Shown here one piece after another: positions 36,467-48,868 of a DNA stretch of 64,000 bases. The notes beneath the pieces were generated by a model that saw only the letters and a list, made by a program, of their open reading frames with translations, ran no database searches and was not told the DNA's origin. Where the stretch lies: assembly GCA_019787685.1 (NCBI GenBank), contig JAHNUO010000013.1:372001-436000 (forward strand), in the 5' to 3' direction. The stretch is from Chiua virens. Taxonomy: Eukaryota > Basidiomycota > Agaricomycetes > Boletales > Boletaceae. How positions within the stretch are numbered: the first letter of the stretch is position 1; every line of letters starts with the position of its first letter. The position numbers and the translations under genes were made by a program.

Positions 36467-38433
36467 CTACACATGCAGCTCCACCTTCCCAGCACTCAGC
36501 AGCGCTTCTTGCAACTCACTCCCAGCCAGTGCCGGTTCGACCCATTCCTTGACAAACCTGTCCACCTGCTCCGGCGCTCGTCCTGTGAACGTGCGTGGAT
36601 CTAGCAACGCATCCAGCTCCCCTTTGATGGGATCAAAGTATGCATTCCCTCGCACACGTTCAATCAGATCGTTCTCCAGTCCCAGCTGCTTGACTTGGTG
36701 TGCCGCTTCGTGGGAGAGAACCTGCTCGATCAGAACCAAGACATTAATGCTCGGCATAACATCATCGTTGACAGCAGAACTTGGCTCACTCTAATCTTCT
36801 CGTGTGCCTCCTGTCTATCGCCACCTTTCTTGACGATGGCCATGATCAGGTTTTCAGTCGCCATGAATGGCAACTCTTGGGAAATACGTCGCGCGATAAC
36901 CATGGGGTACACCACGAGCCCTTCCGAGATATTTCGCAAAGTCGAAATGACAATGTCTGCTGTTAGGAAAGCTTCCGGGAGTGTCACCCGCCGATTCGCA
37001 CTGCGGTTCCGTCAGTCATTACACTAATCGATCTTTCGCGAACCAAAATGACCTGTCATCCAATGTCCGCTCAAACCACTGCACGCTGGACGTCATCAGC
37101 GCATTTTGGTGCAGCACCATCAAGTGTCGTGACAAGCTGCACACACGCTCAGACCGCATCGGATTCCGCTTGTACGCCATAGCCGAGGAACCTATCTGAG
37201 TCGATTCGAAAGGCTCTTCGATTTCCTGGAATCAAGATTACGTCAACAAAACAGAGATCTGGAAAGCAGATATACTGACCTTGAGATTAGCCAGCAACCT
37301 CAAGTCGGTTGCAATCTTGTGAGCCGTCGCACCAAGCGACGCAAGAGGAGCCAAGATATCGATATCGATCTTGCGCGAGTAGGTCTGAGAGGTAACAGGA
37401 TACGCATACTCAAACCCGCTGAGCTTTGTCACAAGTTTATCTAGCTCCTCCACTTTGTCGTGGTTTCCATCGAACAGGGCTAGGAAACTCGCTTGCGTTC
37501 CGGTGGTCCCCTTTACAGCCACGGAATCCGAGGTCGTCTCGTGCACGCTTGATATTCCGGAGATCCCATAGCAGCTCCTGGTAGCACAACACGGTTAGGT
37601 GGGTCACTCTTCCCACAAGACCTCAGAATGGACCTCACTTGAATCCACAGAGTTGCACGTTTTCCGACCGTAGTAAGCTGTGCAGGTTGGAAATGCGTAA
37701 AACCCAGAGTGGGAAGGTCCTTGTATTGGACCGAAAAGGCGGAGAGACGTGAGATTAGAACGGCAAGAGATTTAAGGAGATAGCCAAGTCCGGTCCGGAT
37801 AAAGATCAAATCTGCATTGCTGGAATCCGATTCAGATGGGGAGTCACGGCCATCGGAGTAGCCACACGCACTCTGTCACATAACAGGAGGTGGCGCCCAA
37901 GCTAGAGAAACACATGTGCATGAACATGACAGTGAAGTGATGAGATTGAAAGATGGACCGCACTGAATGATACCTGCCGCAGCGGGGACAACTTGGCCAA
38001 ATGTGTGGATGTGTGCCATAACATCGTGACGGCGCTTCTTCTCTTCTTTTGCGGCAATGTCGAATTGTTCCGGAGTCAGATCCTGGCTTTCCTAGTTGAA
38101 AGAGTGAAATGAGAGCTCAAATAAGTTTCATACGAGATTCGCCTTCATCTGCTCGATGGCTTCATCGCTGATTAGAAGTCCGAGCTGCTTTTCTGCGATG
38201 GCAAGGTTGAGCCATAATGTTCTCCACGTTTTGAACCGGTTCTAGAACCATCAAGGATCGTTGATCATAAGCATCGCCTTCGGTGGAAGGACACGCACCG
38301 CGGAGGAGAACAGATAGGACATCTCCTTGCTAGCATAACGACTGTAGCACCAGTTAGACTCTGATGGCTAAAAACATTGTGGCAGATCCACTCACCTCGA
38401 AAGCGGCGTCTGATATGTTTCAAAGGCGTCCAT
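36467..38433 (-). CDS. ADE13: Adenylosuccinate lyase
   Basis: Purine-pathway enzyme of the fumarase/aspartase superfamily that splits SAICAR and adenylosuccinate, releasing fumarate, in the cytosol. The start reads [20 protein letters not shown], then [29 protein letters not shown] region, [37 protein letters not shown] and the superfamily signature [20 protein letters not shown]. The C-terminus is [19 protein letters not shown] through AGKVELHV. About eight exons, with short GT-AG introns. All active-site loops that can be read are intact. The 5' end is divergent from the pseudouridine synthase gene (335 bases apart). Confidence 0.92.
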
Positions 38434-38767
38434 CTTGCTAGTTCGTGGTGTGGAGACCTGGAAGCCCTACAACATGACCAAATATATTCACAACTTGGAT
38501 ATGAATCACTCCGAGTCCGTCCGACTTCGACTTCCTCCAAGCCTGATGCATGGGTATTTCGTGTGCGAGAAACATCGGTCACTTCCGACACTTCCACGTC
38601 TCAAAATCATTTTGTGGTGTCAAATGACCCGCTATCGATACGGTGTGTTCGGACATCAACATAGGGGCAATTCCAAGTTCGTACTGTCTTGCTTAGTCAT
38701 AAACCTCATACCTTCAAGGTTGAGCAACGCGTTAGCTTGTCAAGAAAACGACGCACCCATTCTGTGC

Positions 38768-40050
38768 ATGTACACTGCAACGCGGTCAAAGGTGACCTGT
38801 CTCATACCTACTCGTGCCTCCGACAAACTCGCCGCAGCTTCGAAGAATTGGTCCAGGTTAGCCATCTACGCCGACCGGGGCGTCATCGTCCTTAACAAAC
38901 CGCCATATCTCGTCTGTCAAGGGTCCGACGTACAGCATGGAGAAGTGGGTGGACACAGGTTGGCTCGCGTCGCCCATTGACTTATATGCATACACAGGAC
39001 CAAAAGTCCAGGGAAAGGAACGTGGACAAGTTTAACGATCTACTGTCGGGTGCGTGCACATCGTCTTCCGTCCGACCCACTGCTAACCGTCCTGTGCAGA
39101 TTTGAAGGATCACTTCCGTCTGGATCACGTCCCTCATACCGTTCATCGCCTGGACAAGGTTGGTGGTTTACGTTCATTCTGACGAACCCTGCCTGATCTC
39201 GATCCGCAGGCCACCACCGGAGCGCTCGTGCTTGCCAAGAACCTTACTGCTGCAAGACAGCTGTCACAGCAGTTTCAAAACAGATCTGTCGGCAAGACCT
39301 ACCTTGCGTTGGTCAGAGGGGGCGAAAAATCGTTTCCGACACGGAGCGGTGAAATCAGGGACGCCATCGAGACCGATGGCGGGCATGTATCAATTAGCCA
39401 GAGCTGCAAGGCCAAGTTCGCGGCGACAGATTGGGAGCTTATTGCCAGTTCCGTGAGCACTCTCCACCTATACGCCACTTCATATCAGCTCAAACACGCG
39501 GTTAGCCCAAGGTACCCTTGTCTCTACTCAAACTCACGCTCCACACTGGATTGAAGCACCAACTTCGTGTTCACCTTGCCCATTCATTACATAGTGAGTC
39601 CACTCGTATGTTTTTGGGGCTCTGGACGTCGATCTTGACCATGACCAAGCGCCTATTCTTGGCGATCCTGTGTACTCTCGAAGCCCAATTTCCGACAAGA
39701 TTTCCCGCATTATCAGAGTCCCCGAAAACAGGGCGTTTCTCCATGCCTCTCGTCTGTGCTTTTCCGTAAGTTTGATCCATAGCCACAATTGCGGCGGTTT
39801 GCCGATCACATCGATTCAATTATTCGGGTCCCTTTAGCGATTTAGGAAAACAGGATCCAACAAGCACTTTCGGCTTGAGGTGACAGCAGCCCTTCCGAGT
39901 GACTTTGTGACGCTCTGCAAGGATGCAGGTATCCCGTTGGATAAGTGGGACATATCCGGTGGATTATTCGTCGATGGTGAGCCTGCCGGCCACGAGATAC
40001 CAGATCTTGACGGCAAATGGCTCAAACCGCCTCATCGCATGATCCGTTGA
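38768..40050 (+). CDS. RluA-family RNA pseudouridine synthase
   Basis: Converts uridine to pseudouridine in RNA, probably mitochondrial rRNA or tRNA given the basic, Ser/Thr-rich start. Start taken at ATG 38768 (MYTATRSKVTCLIPTRASDK), which is in frame with GVIVLNKPPYLVCQGSD, the family's first block. The catalytic motif HRLDK is followed after an intron by ATTGALVLAK, giving HRLDKATTG with its Asp intact. Then come KTYLALVRG, SISQSCKAKF, LKLTLHTGLKHQLRVHLAH and PVLGDPVYS, and the C-terminus KWLKPPHRMIR. No S4 domain is seen. About seven exons; the intron after PHTVHRLDK is well supported. The precise RNA target cannot be told from sequence. Confidence 0.85.
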
Positions 40051-40540
40051 CCACTTGGCCCGAGTAAGTTCCGACCCAGTAAAGTGTTGTGCTTGGTTGT
40101 TTATCACTTCTCAGGGATTCGGCCCAAGTATCCAGCCAACGTGTTTTTATTTCCATTTACTCGTTCCAGCCTTAATGATGTGACTACTACTGAACCTTGT
40201 TTTCACACAAGGTTCTAGCCCCCTATCTACCAACGGGGCTTCCTCGTGTTTGCATCGTTGTCTGACGGTGACTAAGTACCAAGCTACGTACGATATCCAC
40301 GATATTGGCGGGATGACGAAGACTTGATTCCCATCAAGTTGGGCATCGGAGTCTTCGCGTGTGTCCCAAGACAGCCACCATAGTAACCAGGACGTACAAC
40401 GAAGGGGGGAAAGAGTACGGAAGAAATGAATAAGTATGTTAGGGTCTGTCATATCGGCTACGCATCGACCAGCGACGTTGCCTGGTCGTCCGTCCTCCAT
40501 GAGTGGTATCATGTCAAAAAGGAAACAAAGTCTATATCCT

Positions 40541-41691
40541 TCATTGGAACGTTGCCGCGCGCATTGGTGGATGGTGGCCCGCAGGAGCTTGCGGTTGTGA
40601 TTGCCCCGAGACCTGAATCTGCCCCTCTTGTTGCGCTTTGAGCAGATTGCCGACGCCCACGGCGATAGCACCTACAGCCTGGGCGACGCCGGAAGCCAGG
40701 ACCGTCCCTCCGCTGATAGCGGGAATAGCAGGCAACGTTCCAGCGGTGATCAGCACGGCACTCAGTGTCGTCATCGCTCGAGGGTGCTCCGCGGTGAGGA
40801 AGTTGAGTGCCTGGCAGGCGTTGAGTAACCACGTTGGCACGTTGGACACGGTCGTGAGGGCTGACGAAGGCAAAGCGCAAGAAGCAATCGAGTCAGTGTG
40901 CATGTTGGGACGGCGAGGCGAATCGCGTGCCATGCTTACCTTGGTTATCCGGCGTTGGTTGCGTTGCCACGGGTCCAGGAAGCTGCGGGAGTGGTCGGAG
41001 TTGCGCCTGCGCCACGGCCATCGACGTTGACGAGGATGAAGATGACGTGATCGCAGCGCCCATAGTGTTGGCACGTTGCGGTGGGTGACGGGCTTTGAAA
41101 GCGGACGTGGCAGCATGGATTGCAGTCTCGGAGAGCGCCTTGACGGGGTTTGGGCGAGTCTCCTTGTGCGGAGAGGCCAGGACAACCTCTGGTCTGGTCA
41201 CCTCGACGTATTCCGTCTCTTTGGCGTTCTTCTCTCTTGAAGCTTTCCAGCGTGTTAGCCAGCTCCCCGATGACCTGCGTTCCACCGTCACGGATGTGGT
41301 CGCAGTTTGATCAATCTCCCCTAAAACAATCCAGGTGAGTAACCCGCTGATCTCTTGGCGCAAGCCGATGGAAACAGTGCGTACATCCCATGCTCTTCAT
41401 GGCGATTCTATACTTCTTCCAAGTCCAGCGGTATTTACCGCCATTGATTTGGGTCAGGACGTTTTTCAGTTCTGCCAGGCGAGTTTTCGCCTTGGGACCC
41501 ATGTAATGTTGAGCAACCTTGTGCCAGTATTCTTCTGGCACTTTGCGTTCGACACAGCCTGCCTTGATTTGGTCAAGCCATTCGTCGACGGTCTTGTCCT
41601 TCTTCGAGTCCCCGTAAAACATGGGCGGATTAACCCATGTGTCGAAGACAGGGTTGAGGTCGAATTCCTTGATCTTGAACGCCTCGAGCAT
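40541..41691 (-). CDS. Agaricomycete-specific gag-like protein with hydrophobic tail, function unknown
   Basis: A protein of about 300 residues in three exons. Exon 1 starts MLEAFKIKEFDLNPVFDTW (an upstream in-frame ATG exists at 41760) and carries a compact helical domain: FYGDSKKDKTVDEWLDQIK, CVERKVPEEYWHKVAQHYMG, TRLAELKNVLTQINGGKYRW and WKKYRIAMKSMG. Exon 2 is Ser/Pro-rich and probably disordered. Exon 3 gives WLLNACQALNFLTAEHPRAM, then a long Gly/Ala/Val/Ile hydrophobic stretch (TTLSAVLITAGTLPAIPAIS, GVAQAVGAIAVGVGNLL) and a short polar end. The first domain recalls gag-like N-termini of fungal retroelements, but no protease, RT or LTR is nearby. Proteins of this build recur in mushroom genomes; none has a function known to me. 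Confidence 0.62.
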
Positions 41692-41760
41692 CGTAAGTGA
41701 AACAAAAGACGTGGATGCGAGAACAGAAAGTGTTTGGGCGGTTGAGACGGATCGTTGCAC

Positions 41761-42526
41761 AACATTCTGAGTGCGGCATGGTTTATAAGTGAATTGCCTG
41801 CCAACTGCGTGGTCTTCTTCCGGGGTAACAATGTGAGCTGACTTAATCCGGGACCCCTGAGAGTCCTACATAGTCCGTACTCGGGAATGTTGGAACCGTG
41901 CCCGCATTCCTGGTTCGATGGGATGATAGATGTACAGCTCCACGTGGCGCGAGGGGGCCGCTGATTGCGGGTAGATACACCTACTGATTCGGTTGTGATG
42001 CAAAGGGGTTGGCGGTGCCCATACCCGACGGTTCTATGGCTATGTTCTACAATAGCGGGGGAAATGAGCTGTGGGACAATCTCAAACACTGGATATCATG
42101 AGCAAATATTTCAAACACGTTGCTATTGGCCTTGAAGTAGCAGGCATTGCAAGGCCGAACTCGCATCCAGAGATAGTTTTCGTGGAAAACTTCATCCACA
42201 ATCAAGGGTGGTTTGGCCCGGGGTCCCATTGATGCATATCTGGGATAATTCGGAAGATCGGGAACTCTTGAGACTTGATTTCATGTTCTAGAATCGGGAA
42301 GCGTGAATGTGAATGGCAAGGATAACATGAGGCGAGAAGCACTGCGTTGAACGTACCGAGTAGCCGAATAAGGGCATCAATGTATCAGCCACCAATCAGT
42401 GGTGAAATGTAATGCGAGGTGGACACGTTCATTTTGCGGCGGGCCGCTACCTAGACCCAGTGTCTGATACGGCGCCATCTCTTCCAAGACATTCTACGAA
42501 GACTATAAAGTTCAGTCGACAACCAG
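41761..42526. other. Intergenic, no supported gene
   Basis: A 60-codon minus-strand frame (42047-42229, with PPLIVDEVFHENYLWMRVRP) might be a gene relic. Nothing else is recognised. Confidence 0.35.
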
Positions 42527-43432
42527 AACGATGTAATTGACCATGCGCAGTACCATTTGCCCAAGGAGAAATCGTCCAGCGCCACCCTTCATTCTAATGA
42601 AACGCAAGGGCGAATTAGGGTCCGGTGTAATCTCCACTACTTTGGTCAACAGGCATCGACCAGCAGTGGCTAATCTGCAAACATATTTGTCAGCCTCATC
42701 GTGTTTAGGTGGACTTTACAAACGTACCAGCCATCAGGCGCACCAAACGGCACGCTGACACCATCACACAGCTCTGCGCTTCATCTTGATGCGGTTGTTC
42801 CTCTTCATCGTGTAGTTTGAGGTATCCGTGAAGCAGTGTATCGGGTCTGGAGGCTCTCAATGACGTTCTGGTGCACTGGAAGGATGTACATCTGGTGCAT
42901 CTGAGACACTAAAAGGGATACCCTTCTGGTTCCATCCATCAGAACTTCTGTATGATACGAAATGACATAATGGGCATCGGAGGTAGCAACTGGAAGGAAT
43001 TCCGGAAGACCGCCACGGAAAGGGTTCGATAGCGACGCTAGCTTCGTCGTCACCTGTGACGCTGGCGACGTCAGTAACTCGTTGCACCGTAACAGAACCC
43101 TGCAAAAACATCACTCCGACCCACTTACTTTCACCAACCAGCGGACGAGGACGCGTCTGTCGCAATAAACTCGCTTAAAAACGTTTTTTCAGCAAGGAGG
43201 ATGAATACGGTCTGACGTTTTTGGGATGATCCATGTTCCCGTTGACGGCAAATTGAGTCATTGCTTCGACCAATGACGCGGAGTGGGACCAGCATGATGT
43301 CGACTGTCCTGACTTTGAATTGCGAACGAGGATCGGGCGTTGTTGGGGTTTCATCGGCCACAAGACACAAAGCAAAGACAAGAAGGCCATGCGCGGAGTC
43401 TTGCTCGTGAGGTCGCCGTATTTAAAGGGCAT
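42527..43432 (-). CDS. Possible small secreted protein gene, broken or mis-spliced as read
   Basis: Minus-strand pieces with protein-like composition: a hydrophobic leader MAFLSLLCVL or the overlapping frame HGLLVFALCLVADETPTTPD (secretory-signal-like, with an Ala-Asp cleavage-type end), then FKVRTVDIMLVPLRVIGRSN, NPFRGGLPEFLPVATSDAHY, VISYHTEVLMDGTRRVSLLV, and near the end KVVEITPDPNSPLRFIRMKG and GRFLLGQMVLRMVNYIVLVV. Introns fit between some pieces, but at least one join needs a frame change. A TTTAAATA box lies about 25 bases above the leader ATG at 43397. Family unknown. It may be a decayed or strongly divergent secreted protein. Confidence 0.33.
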
Positions 43433-43440
43433 GGAGCTAG

Positions 43441-45049
43441 GGTGATTTCAACCACAAGGACTTGCTCCGCAGAACACGCCATCCGAAATCCTTGAGGTCG
43501 TCAAGTAGAAGCAGCGTGGAACTGCGGAGCACCGTCACGAACACCGAAGGAAGCCATGATAGCTAAGTCACATACCTTCCATGAGTCCAAACTGGCTTGA
43601 TTTGGTTCGCTGGAATAGCTAGACAACCCGGACTTGCTGATAATGAATAGTGTCTACTCTTTGTGACTTGACCGGTCCGTGTGCCAGCTTCTCAGAAAGT
43701 AACTCTTCCAGTGCAAATCGGGTTGATCATCAAATCCCTGCAGTTTGAACAACGCATCAAGGCTAGTCACGGTTTGATGAGTTCGAGGTTGACATGCAGG
43801 TTGGCAACGTTGAACTAGATTTGCATTTAGCAGCGGTGATGTAATACCATCAACTTGTCGGTTTAGGAAGTGGTGAGGCTTTTCCAGGTCGACCATCATC
43901 ATCGATGACCCCATTCTCTGAACTATCACCCGACTTCTCTTCGAGTTGAGGGTATCGCACATAGTATGATTGCCGGTAGTATGGACCTCGAGGACAAGTC
44001 ATTGTTAAATTGAAGACACACCATGACCAGGTACTGAAGGGTTGGAAGGGAAGTTCGCACAGGTTCGTGTAACTTGCCGATCACTGCGAGTCATTGTCAG
44101 TGAACTGTACAGTTTACTATATGCGCTAGCGGCACCGTGTGATAATAGTTATCGTCAAGAAGCGGCTAAAGGAATCCATTGTCGCACTCGAGCTCGAGCC
44201 CGCTCGTGAAACGTCGAACCCTTGTGCAACCGGGAACTGTTGAGTGACCTGATGACTGCGTCAGAAGTACATCACCATTGTGACTGACGTGAATTTAAAC
44301 CGCAATGCGTCTCTTATTATCCTCACAGATCTCATGACGGAACTAGCACATCCTCGTGCTCAAGAATCATGACGAGGAGAAACCCCGAAATGAGTATGAA
44401 CAATGAGCAGTGGAGCTTCCTGAGTGAGGCATCGGAACGAGCTGTGGAAAGTGGGGAGGGCAGCCTTCATCATATTGGTGACCACGACCACGACCTGGAA
44501 GGTCCTCACACCGTACAGCATGGTATCTTGACCGCAAGTGGCCTAATTCGAGACTTTTCATACTTCTTTTCCATGCGGTCAAGATTGTTATTCTCCACCA
44601 CGACGCACTTACCCCGAGAGATTTATGAATGCACCTTCCCCACAACGCGATCCCTGTGAGCCGTCACCGATTCAGCTACGAGATGTTGCACCCGTCACAT
44701 TCCTGACTTTGAACCCTGGGCCTGCATGACGACGTCCGACTTGTCCGAAAGTGTGTGATTGATTCGTTCATTTGCGACTCCACGCAGAGGGACCTGGTGC
44801 TCAGCGTTTGTCATGCTTCTTTACTCACAAAAGGCGTGCGAAGAGGCCTCATAAACGCGACTCTTTCGAAACGTGAATAGGCAGGGGTCTGGTTGTCCGA
44901 TCATTTGTCATTGAGTGTATCTAGCTACAGAAGTCCATTCAAGTCCGTGCACGTTATGAGTAGAATACTACAAGTGATATGCACAATGCAAGAGAGCGAT
45001 GCATCTATACATCCAAACCAGCATGACGTCCGTCATGTGTGGAGAAATT
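43441..45049. other. Long intergenic region, no gene seen
   Basis: About 1.6 kb with only short frames on both strands. The longest (minus 43654-43962) has no motif or splice partner. No terminal repeats or tRNA recognised. Confidence 0.45.
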
Positions 45050-47369
45050 CTAGGGTCGTCTAATCATAAGCACTCCAATCTTCGATATGAAGGGGCGTAA
45101 GAATGCCCTAGCGGCAGGAGAGTGGTTTAAATAACCCTCTTTACAAACGGAGTAGGCGTGCAAAGCGATGTCGTCGAAGGGAAGTACGGTCCGGCAGTCT
45201 CCCTCGGAGGCGGCAGAGTAAAGGTTTCGGTTGGGTTGTAATACGGGCAAAGGTCCCGCGTGGCGTCTACAAAAACGATTGAGCTCTAACGGCGACACGC
45301 AAACTAGATTGGACTCACTGTTGAAAGGTTGATCAGCGCGTATGTCTGCATAGTCTTCGACAAAGACGATGGCCATGCCACTGTAAACGGGAGAAGGTCA
45401 GTATGCGTCGTACGACTGCGCAGCACGAGGATGGCTTACACATAGAGATGCCATTCAATGTGGCTGCAAGGAATCAAGCATGTGAAGCCCATTCAATGAC
45501 CCTGGATCGTACACGTACCAGTGAAGAATCCACGGGCCAGGATTGTCGGTGATGAACCGAATGGTCACGCCGTCCTCTACGTCGTCTGATCCAGTGCTGA
45601 TGGTATCTCTCATGACAGGTCTGTCGTAATTCCGGTATTCGCTATCAGCGCTCTTGATGACGGCGAAATGATGCTGTCGCAGTTGTCAGCAATGGACGGA
45701 GATAACGTAGCCCAGGGAGTAACCCACGCCGTGCAGATGGAAAGGATGCTATTGGAGGAAAGGAGTCATAAAGGTTTCGCGTCTCAGACTGATTGGACTC
45801 ACGGGGCGACCTCCAGTACCATCCACGTGGAAGGTAAGCTCGACGGTCTTGTTCCTCGGAAGCAAATAAATAGATTGCGTTGGATCGATCTCCCATCTCA
45901 GTTCCCTGTTCATGATCTGTAATAGAACAGGGACAGTCGGTGATACGTATTGCATGCCGTTGATCAAGAAGTTGTAGTTTGAATCGTCCTTGCCCAACAC
46001 CACGTTGAGCATGACGTCTGCTTCGGGTTGAAGAAGTCGAGGGTTGGGCTCCGCGAACGAGCGTAGAAGCGTTTCGTTCAAATAGGTAGTAGTTGTCACG
46101 TTGGTGGTCTGGGGGTCGACATTTGGAGCGCCAGTGTACCTCAATATGGCATTGTGGGTTGAGTTTATGACCATACCCTCTCCCGGGCTTGGGATCGCGC
46201 GCATCCAGTAGTTGTTAATTGATTGGTTAGCGTTGAGGATGAACGAATAACGCTGGCCGGCGAAGATCTGGATGGAGTCCACGGTGTAAGGCTCGACGGA
46301 CTCTCCATCAACTTCGATGACCATCATAGTGTGGTCATCGATGGAGAAGTTGAAGAAGGTTTTGCAAGACATGTTCAAGAGGCGAAAACGGTAACGTTTC
46401 TGTCCTTCGACCATGTAAGTGGCGAGTGATGGGCATTCAGAGCCGTTTTCGTAACATCCAGTCCCATTAATGAGAACCGAATCAGGCCAGACTTGTCGGG
46501 GCGTGACAGGAGAAGGGTAGTGATACCTGTGCGATGAGGGATTAGTACGATAATTAACATCAAAGCACGGCGCATACCAGTCCATTAAGCTGATAATTGT
46601 AGAGTCTACCACATGTATCACGGGTAAGTCATTTCGTCAATCTTATGGAACAGCCAGACACAAACCGTTGTCATAGTCGTATAGGTTCTTGTAAGGATCG
46701 TCAGGATCGCGTATGACGAAAGCTCCACGGAGACCGTCACAGTATTGCACGTCAAAGTGAGAATGATACCAGTACGTTCCAACCTGGTTTCCGCCAGTAA
46801 AGTTATACAAGAAGGAATTTCCGGGGTAGATTGGGCACTGCGTAACATAGGCTGTACCATCCATTTGGTTGGAATGGTGTTGTGAGAGACCATGCCAGTG
46901 CTATGAACACAACGCGCATCAGAAACAGGCGGCAGTTTCAGGAGGGTCACGGGCACTGACAATCGAAGTTCCGGTGAGCATGCTTGTGTCAGTCAATTCG
47001 TCCGTGACGTTTATCAGGAATCTATCACCCTTGAAGAGCAGATGCATGTTACGGCCGGTTGCTGAGATGGAATGGACTACGACGTGCCTTGTTCCCGGAG
47101 ATGACGGGACCAGGTAGCGTAGGTTCCTCGCCCCCTTTTGCAACAAGAATGGCACTAAAGCAGGTCAACGAATCTTCAGGCTCAAAAATTGTTTTGACTT
47201 ACACTCTTGGAAAGCCATCCGGAGCCACGCACTTGTTAGCTACCGTGAGGTTGAGGGAAACAACCCCAGGGGGAGCGTGATCACCGATGGAGAGTGACGC
47301 GACTCGAACACCTCTGCCGAGCGAAGACAAGAACCAAAGAATGGACCAAAAGATTCGCCACGACGCCAT
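45050..47369 (-). CDS. Secreted multicopper oxidase (laccase-like) with Met axial ligand
   Basis: Blue copper oxidase with an N-terminal signal peptide (MASWRIFWSILWFLSSLGRG). All four copper-binding motifs can be assembled: L1 HWHGLSQ (46895 region), L2 YWYHSHFDVQYCDGLRG, L3 HPFHLHG and L4 HCHIEWHLYVGM. L4 is built from three exons: the Cys codon is split by one intron and the Val codon by another. Family members oxidise phenols or metals and reduce O2 to water. The residue ten after the Cys, the axial position of type-1 copper, is Met, whereas typical basidiomycete laccases have Leu or Phe. That predicts a lower-potential site. Many N-glycosylation sequons occur (for example NVTTTTYLNET). 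A long tail follows L4. At least seven exons. TATA-like box at 47408-47414. Confidence 0.9.
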
Positions 47370-47407
47370 GGGGTGCAAAGATGGATGAATTACGGGATAC
47401 CATCCAC

Positions 47408-47414
47408 TTTATAT
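47408..47414 (-). promoter_or_regulatory. TATA-like box of the multicopper oxidase gene
   Basis: Reads TATAAAG on the minus strand, about 40 bases upstream of the chosen ATG at 47369. Distance and orientation suit a core promoter with a very short leader. Confidence 0.45.
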
Positions 47415-48647
47415 CCTCCAAAAGAGCTCCAAGCGAATTTCTGTACTCACAGGGCAGAACCTGAAATAAGACATATCGTAAGGGAGAGAAATGAGGTATG
47501 TGTGCGGCTCACCTGGTTTCCGAAAGAAAAAACGCACGAGCAATGGGACTAATCGTCCAAACCAGGTAACGAAGCATAGCTCATTGTAAGTAGTCCCGGC
47601 ATGTATGCGACCCAAAAGAGTTAGGATCAGTGTTCAAAGTATTGATCGTTGGTTCCGGCCCGCGGAGAAAGAGCTGAACCGTTCTCTCTCAGTTAGGGGT
47701 GAGAGAATTGTACACCCGCGTATCAAGACCATCACCGAAATGTTAGTGTAATAATTTGATCGAAGCGAGATGGATGGGCTGCGGAAGATAAATATGTTGA
47801 CTGGGATAAAGTTGGTTCACAGGAGCTTCGGGGAGTGGATCCCGCCAATGAGAGAGTCACTCGATCCTCGGATACTGAGGTTTTTGAATCATTCGGATGC
47901 CACGTGTGACTCGGAGGTCCGAAGTACACAATACCAACGGCAATGACGACATTCCAAGTTAGCACTGCGCTGTGATACATGCAGACGCCGATACGGCGGC
48001 CGTCCTAGTGTCTGGTTAGTAGGTCGATTCACATTATGGTTCCCATAACTATGCCTTACAGAGAAACGAGTCAGTGCTCCGTCGGCTGTCAATATGCAGA
48101 CAAACACGGAGTGGAGATACATCGAAGGTGGGTGACGCAATTAGACGAACCTCTAAATAGTACTGGTCTGAGCTACCACATCGTAGGCTGATCGTGACGA
48201 CGAGGAACCTGGCCCACTGAGACCTCATATTCACCGATTGCGAAGCGTTCGTCGTCCTTTTCTTTTCAGTGTGTTTTTTGTCCTAGAAAGAGCTGGATCT
48301 AGACTTACGGATGGCCGGCAAGTCGGAAGTGGGTACTAGGGCTATCGTGCACCATGACGGCATTAGGTGTTCTATATTTTACAAGAAGAACGCTAACAAG
48401 ATAGAGGCCGTTGTCGTGCGACCTTGCACGTTTATTTTGCATGCATCCGTGGGAGACTCGATTTCGAAGTGGAGTGGGTGCAAAGTGGTGTTAGGCCAAC
48501 GAGATGCGGGCGATTACACCATACGACACAGATGCTAATCGCCTATCTTGCGATAGAGTTTCAGAATGCTGAGCTTGAGAAGCGTACTGACTGTATCAAA
48601 AATAGTCGATTGGAATATGGCGGATCCACCCAGCCCATTAAACTAGC
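47415..48647. other. Upstream region of the oxidase, no gene seen
   Basis: About 1.2 kb with several short open frames and no recognisable family. It likely contains the remaining promoter of the oxidase gene. No repeat noticed. Confidence 0.4.
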
Positions 48648-48726
48648 GGTCTTGTAGTGTAGCGGTTATCACTTGGGATTCTGAAGACATGTTCCCAAAA
48701 CCCAGGTTCGAGTCCTGGCATGACCT
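48648..48726 (+). tRNA. tRNA-Gln (CTG anticodon) with short intron
   Basis: Cloverleaf seen by eye. The acceptor stem is GGTCTTG paired with CATGACC, with one T-T mismatch at the fifth pair. The D arm has a GTG/CAC stem with AGCGGTTAT in the loop. The anticodon stem is TGGGA/TCCCA with loop start TTCTGA, giving anticodon CTG at 48681-48683. The T arm is CCAGG-TTCGAGT-CCTGG, perfect. The anticodon loop is 14 bases instead of 7, so an intron of about 7 bases (about 48685-48691) sits at the canonical 37/38 site. A C then TTTTTT tract just downstream (48729 on) suits RNA polymerase III termination. Confidence 0.85.
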
Positions 48727-48728
48727 CT

Positions 48729-48736
48729 CCTTTTTT
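48729..48736 (+). terminator. RNA polymerase III T-tract after tRNA-Gln
   Basis: Run of six T residues three to ten bases after the tRNA 3' end, on the coding strand. Confidence 0.6.
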
Positions 48737-48868
48737 CCCACCACCACCATATTACATAAGATGCACTTAACGACGACTGGGACGATTTTGCTGGTTGACA
48801 CTGTTCGACTCACTCGCGATCGACTGTTCTTCGATCGCAACTGACTTTGTGAAAATTTCCACTATTTT

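Noticed and set aside
36050..36604. Plus-strand frame of 184 codons
   Set aside because: Overlaps the 3' end of ADE13 and the kinase promoter, low-complexity composition, no splice partners.
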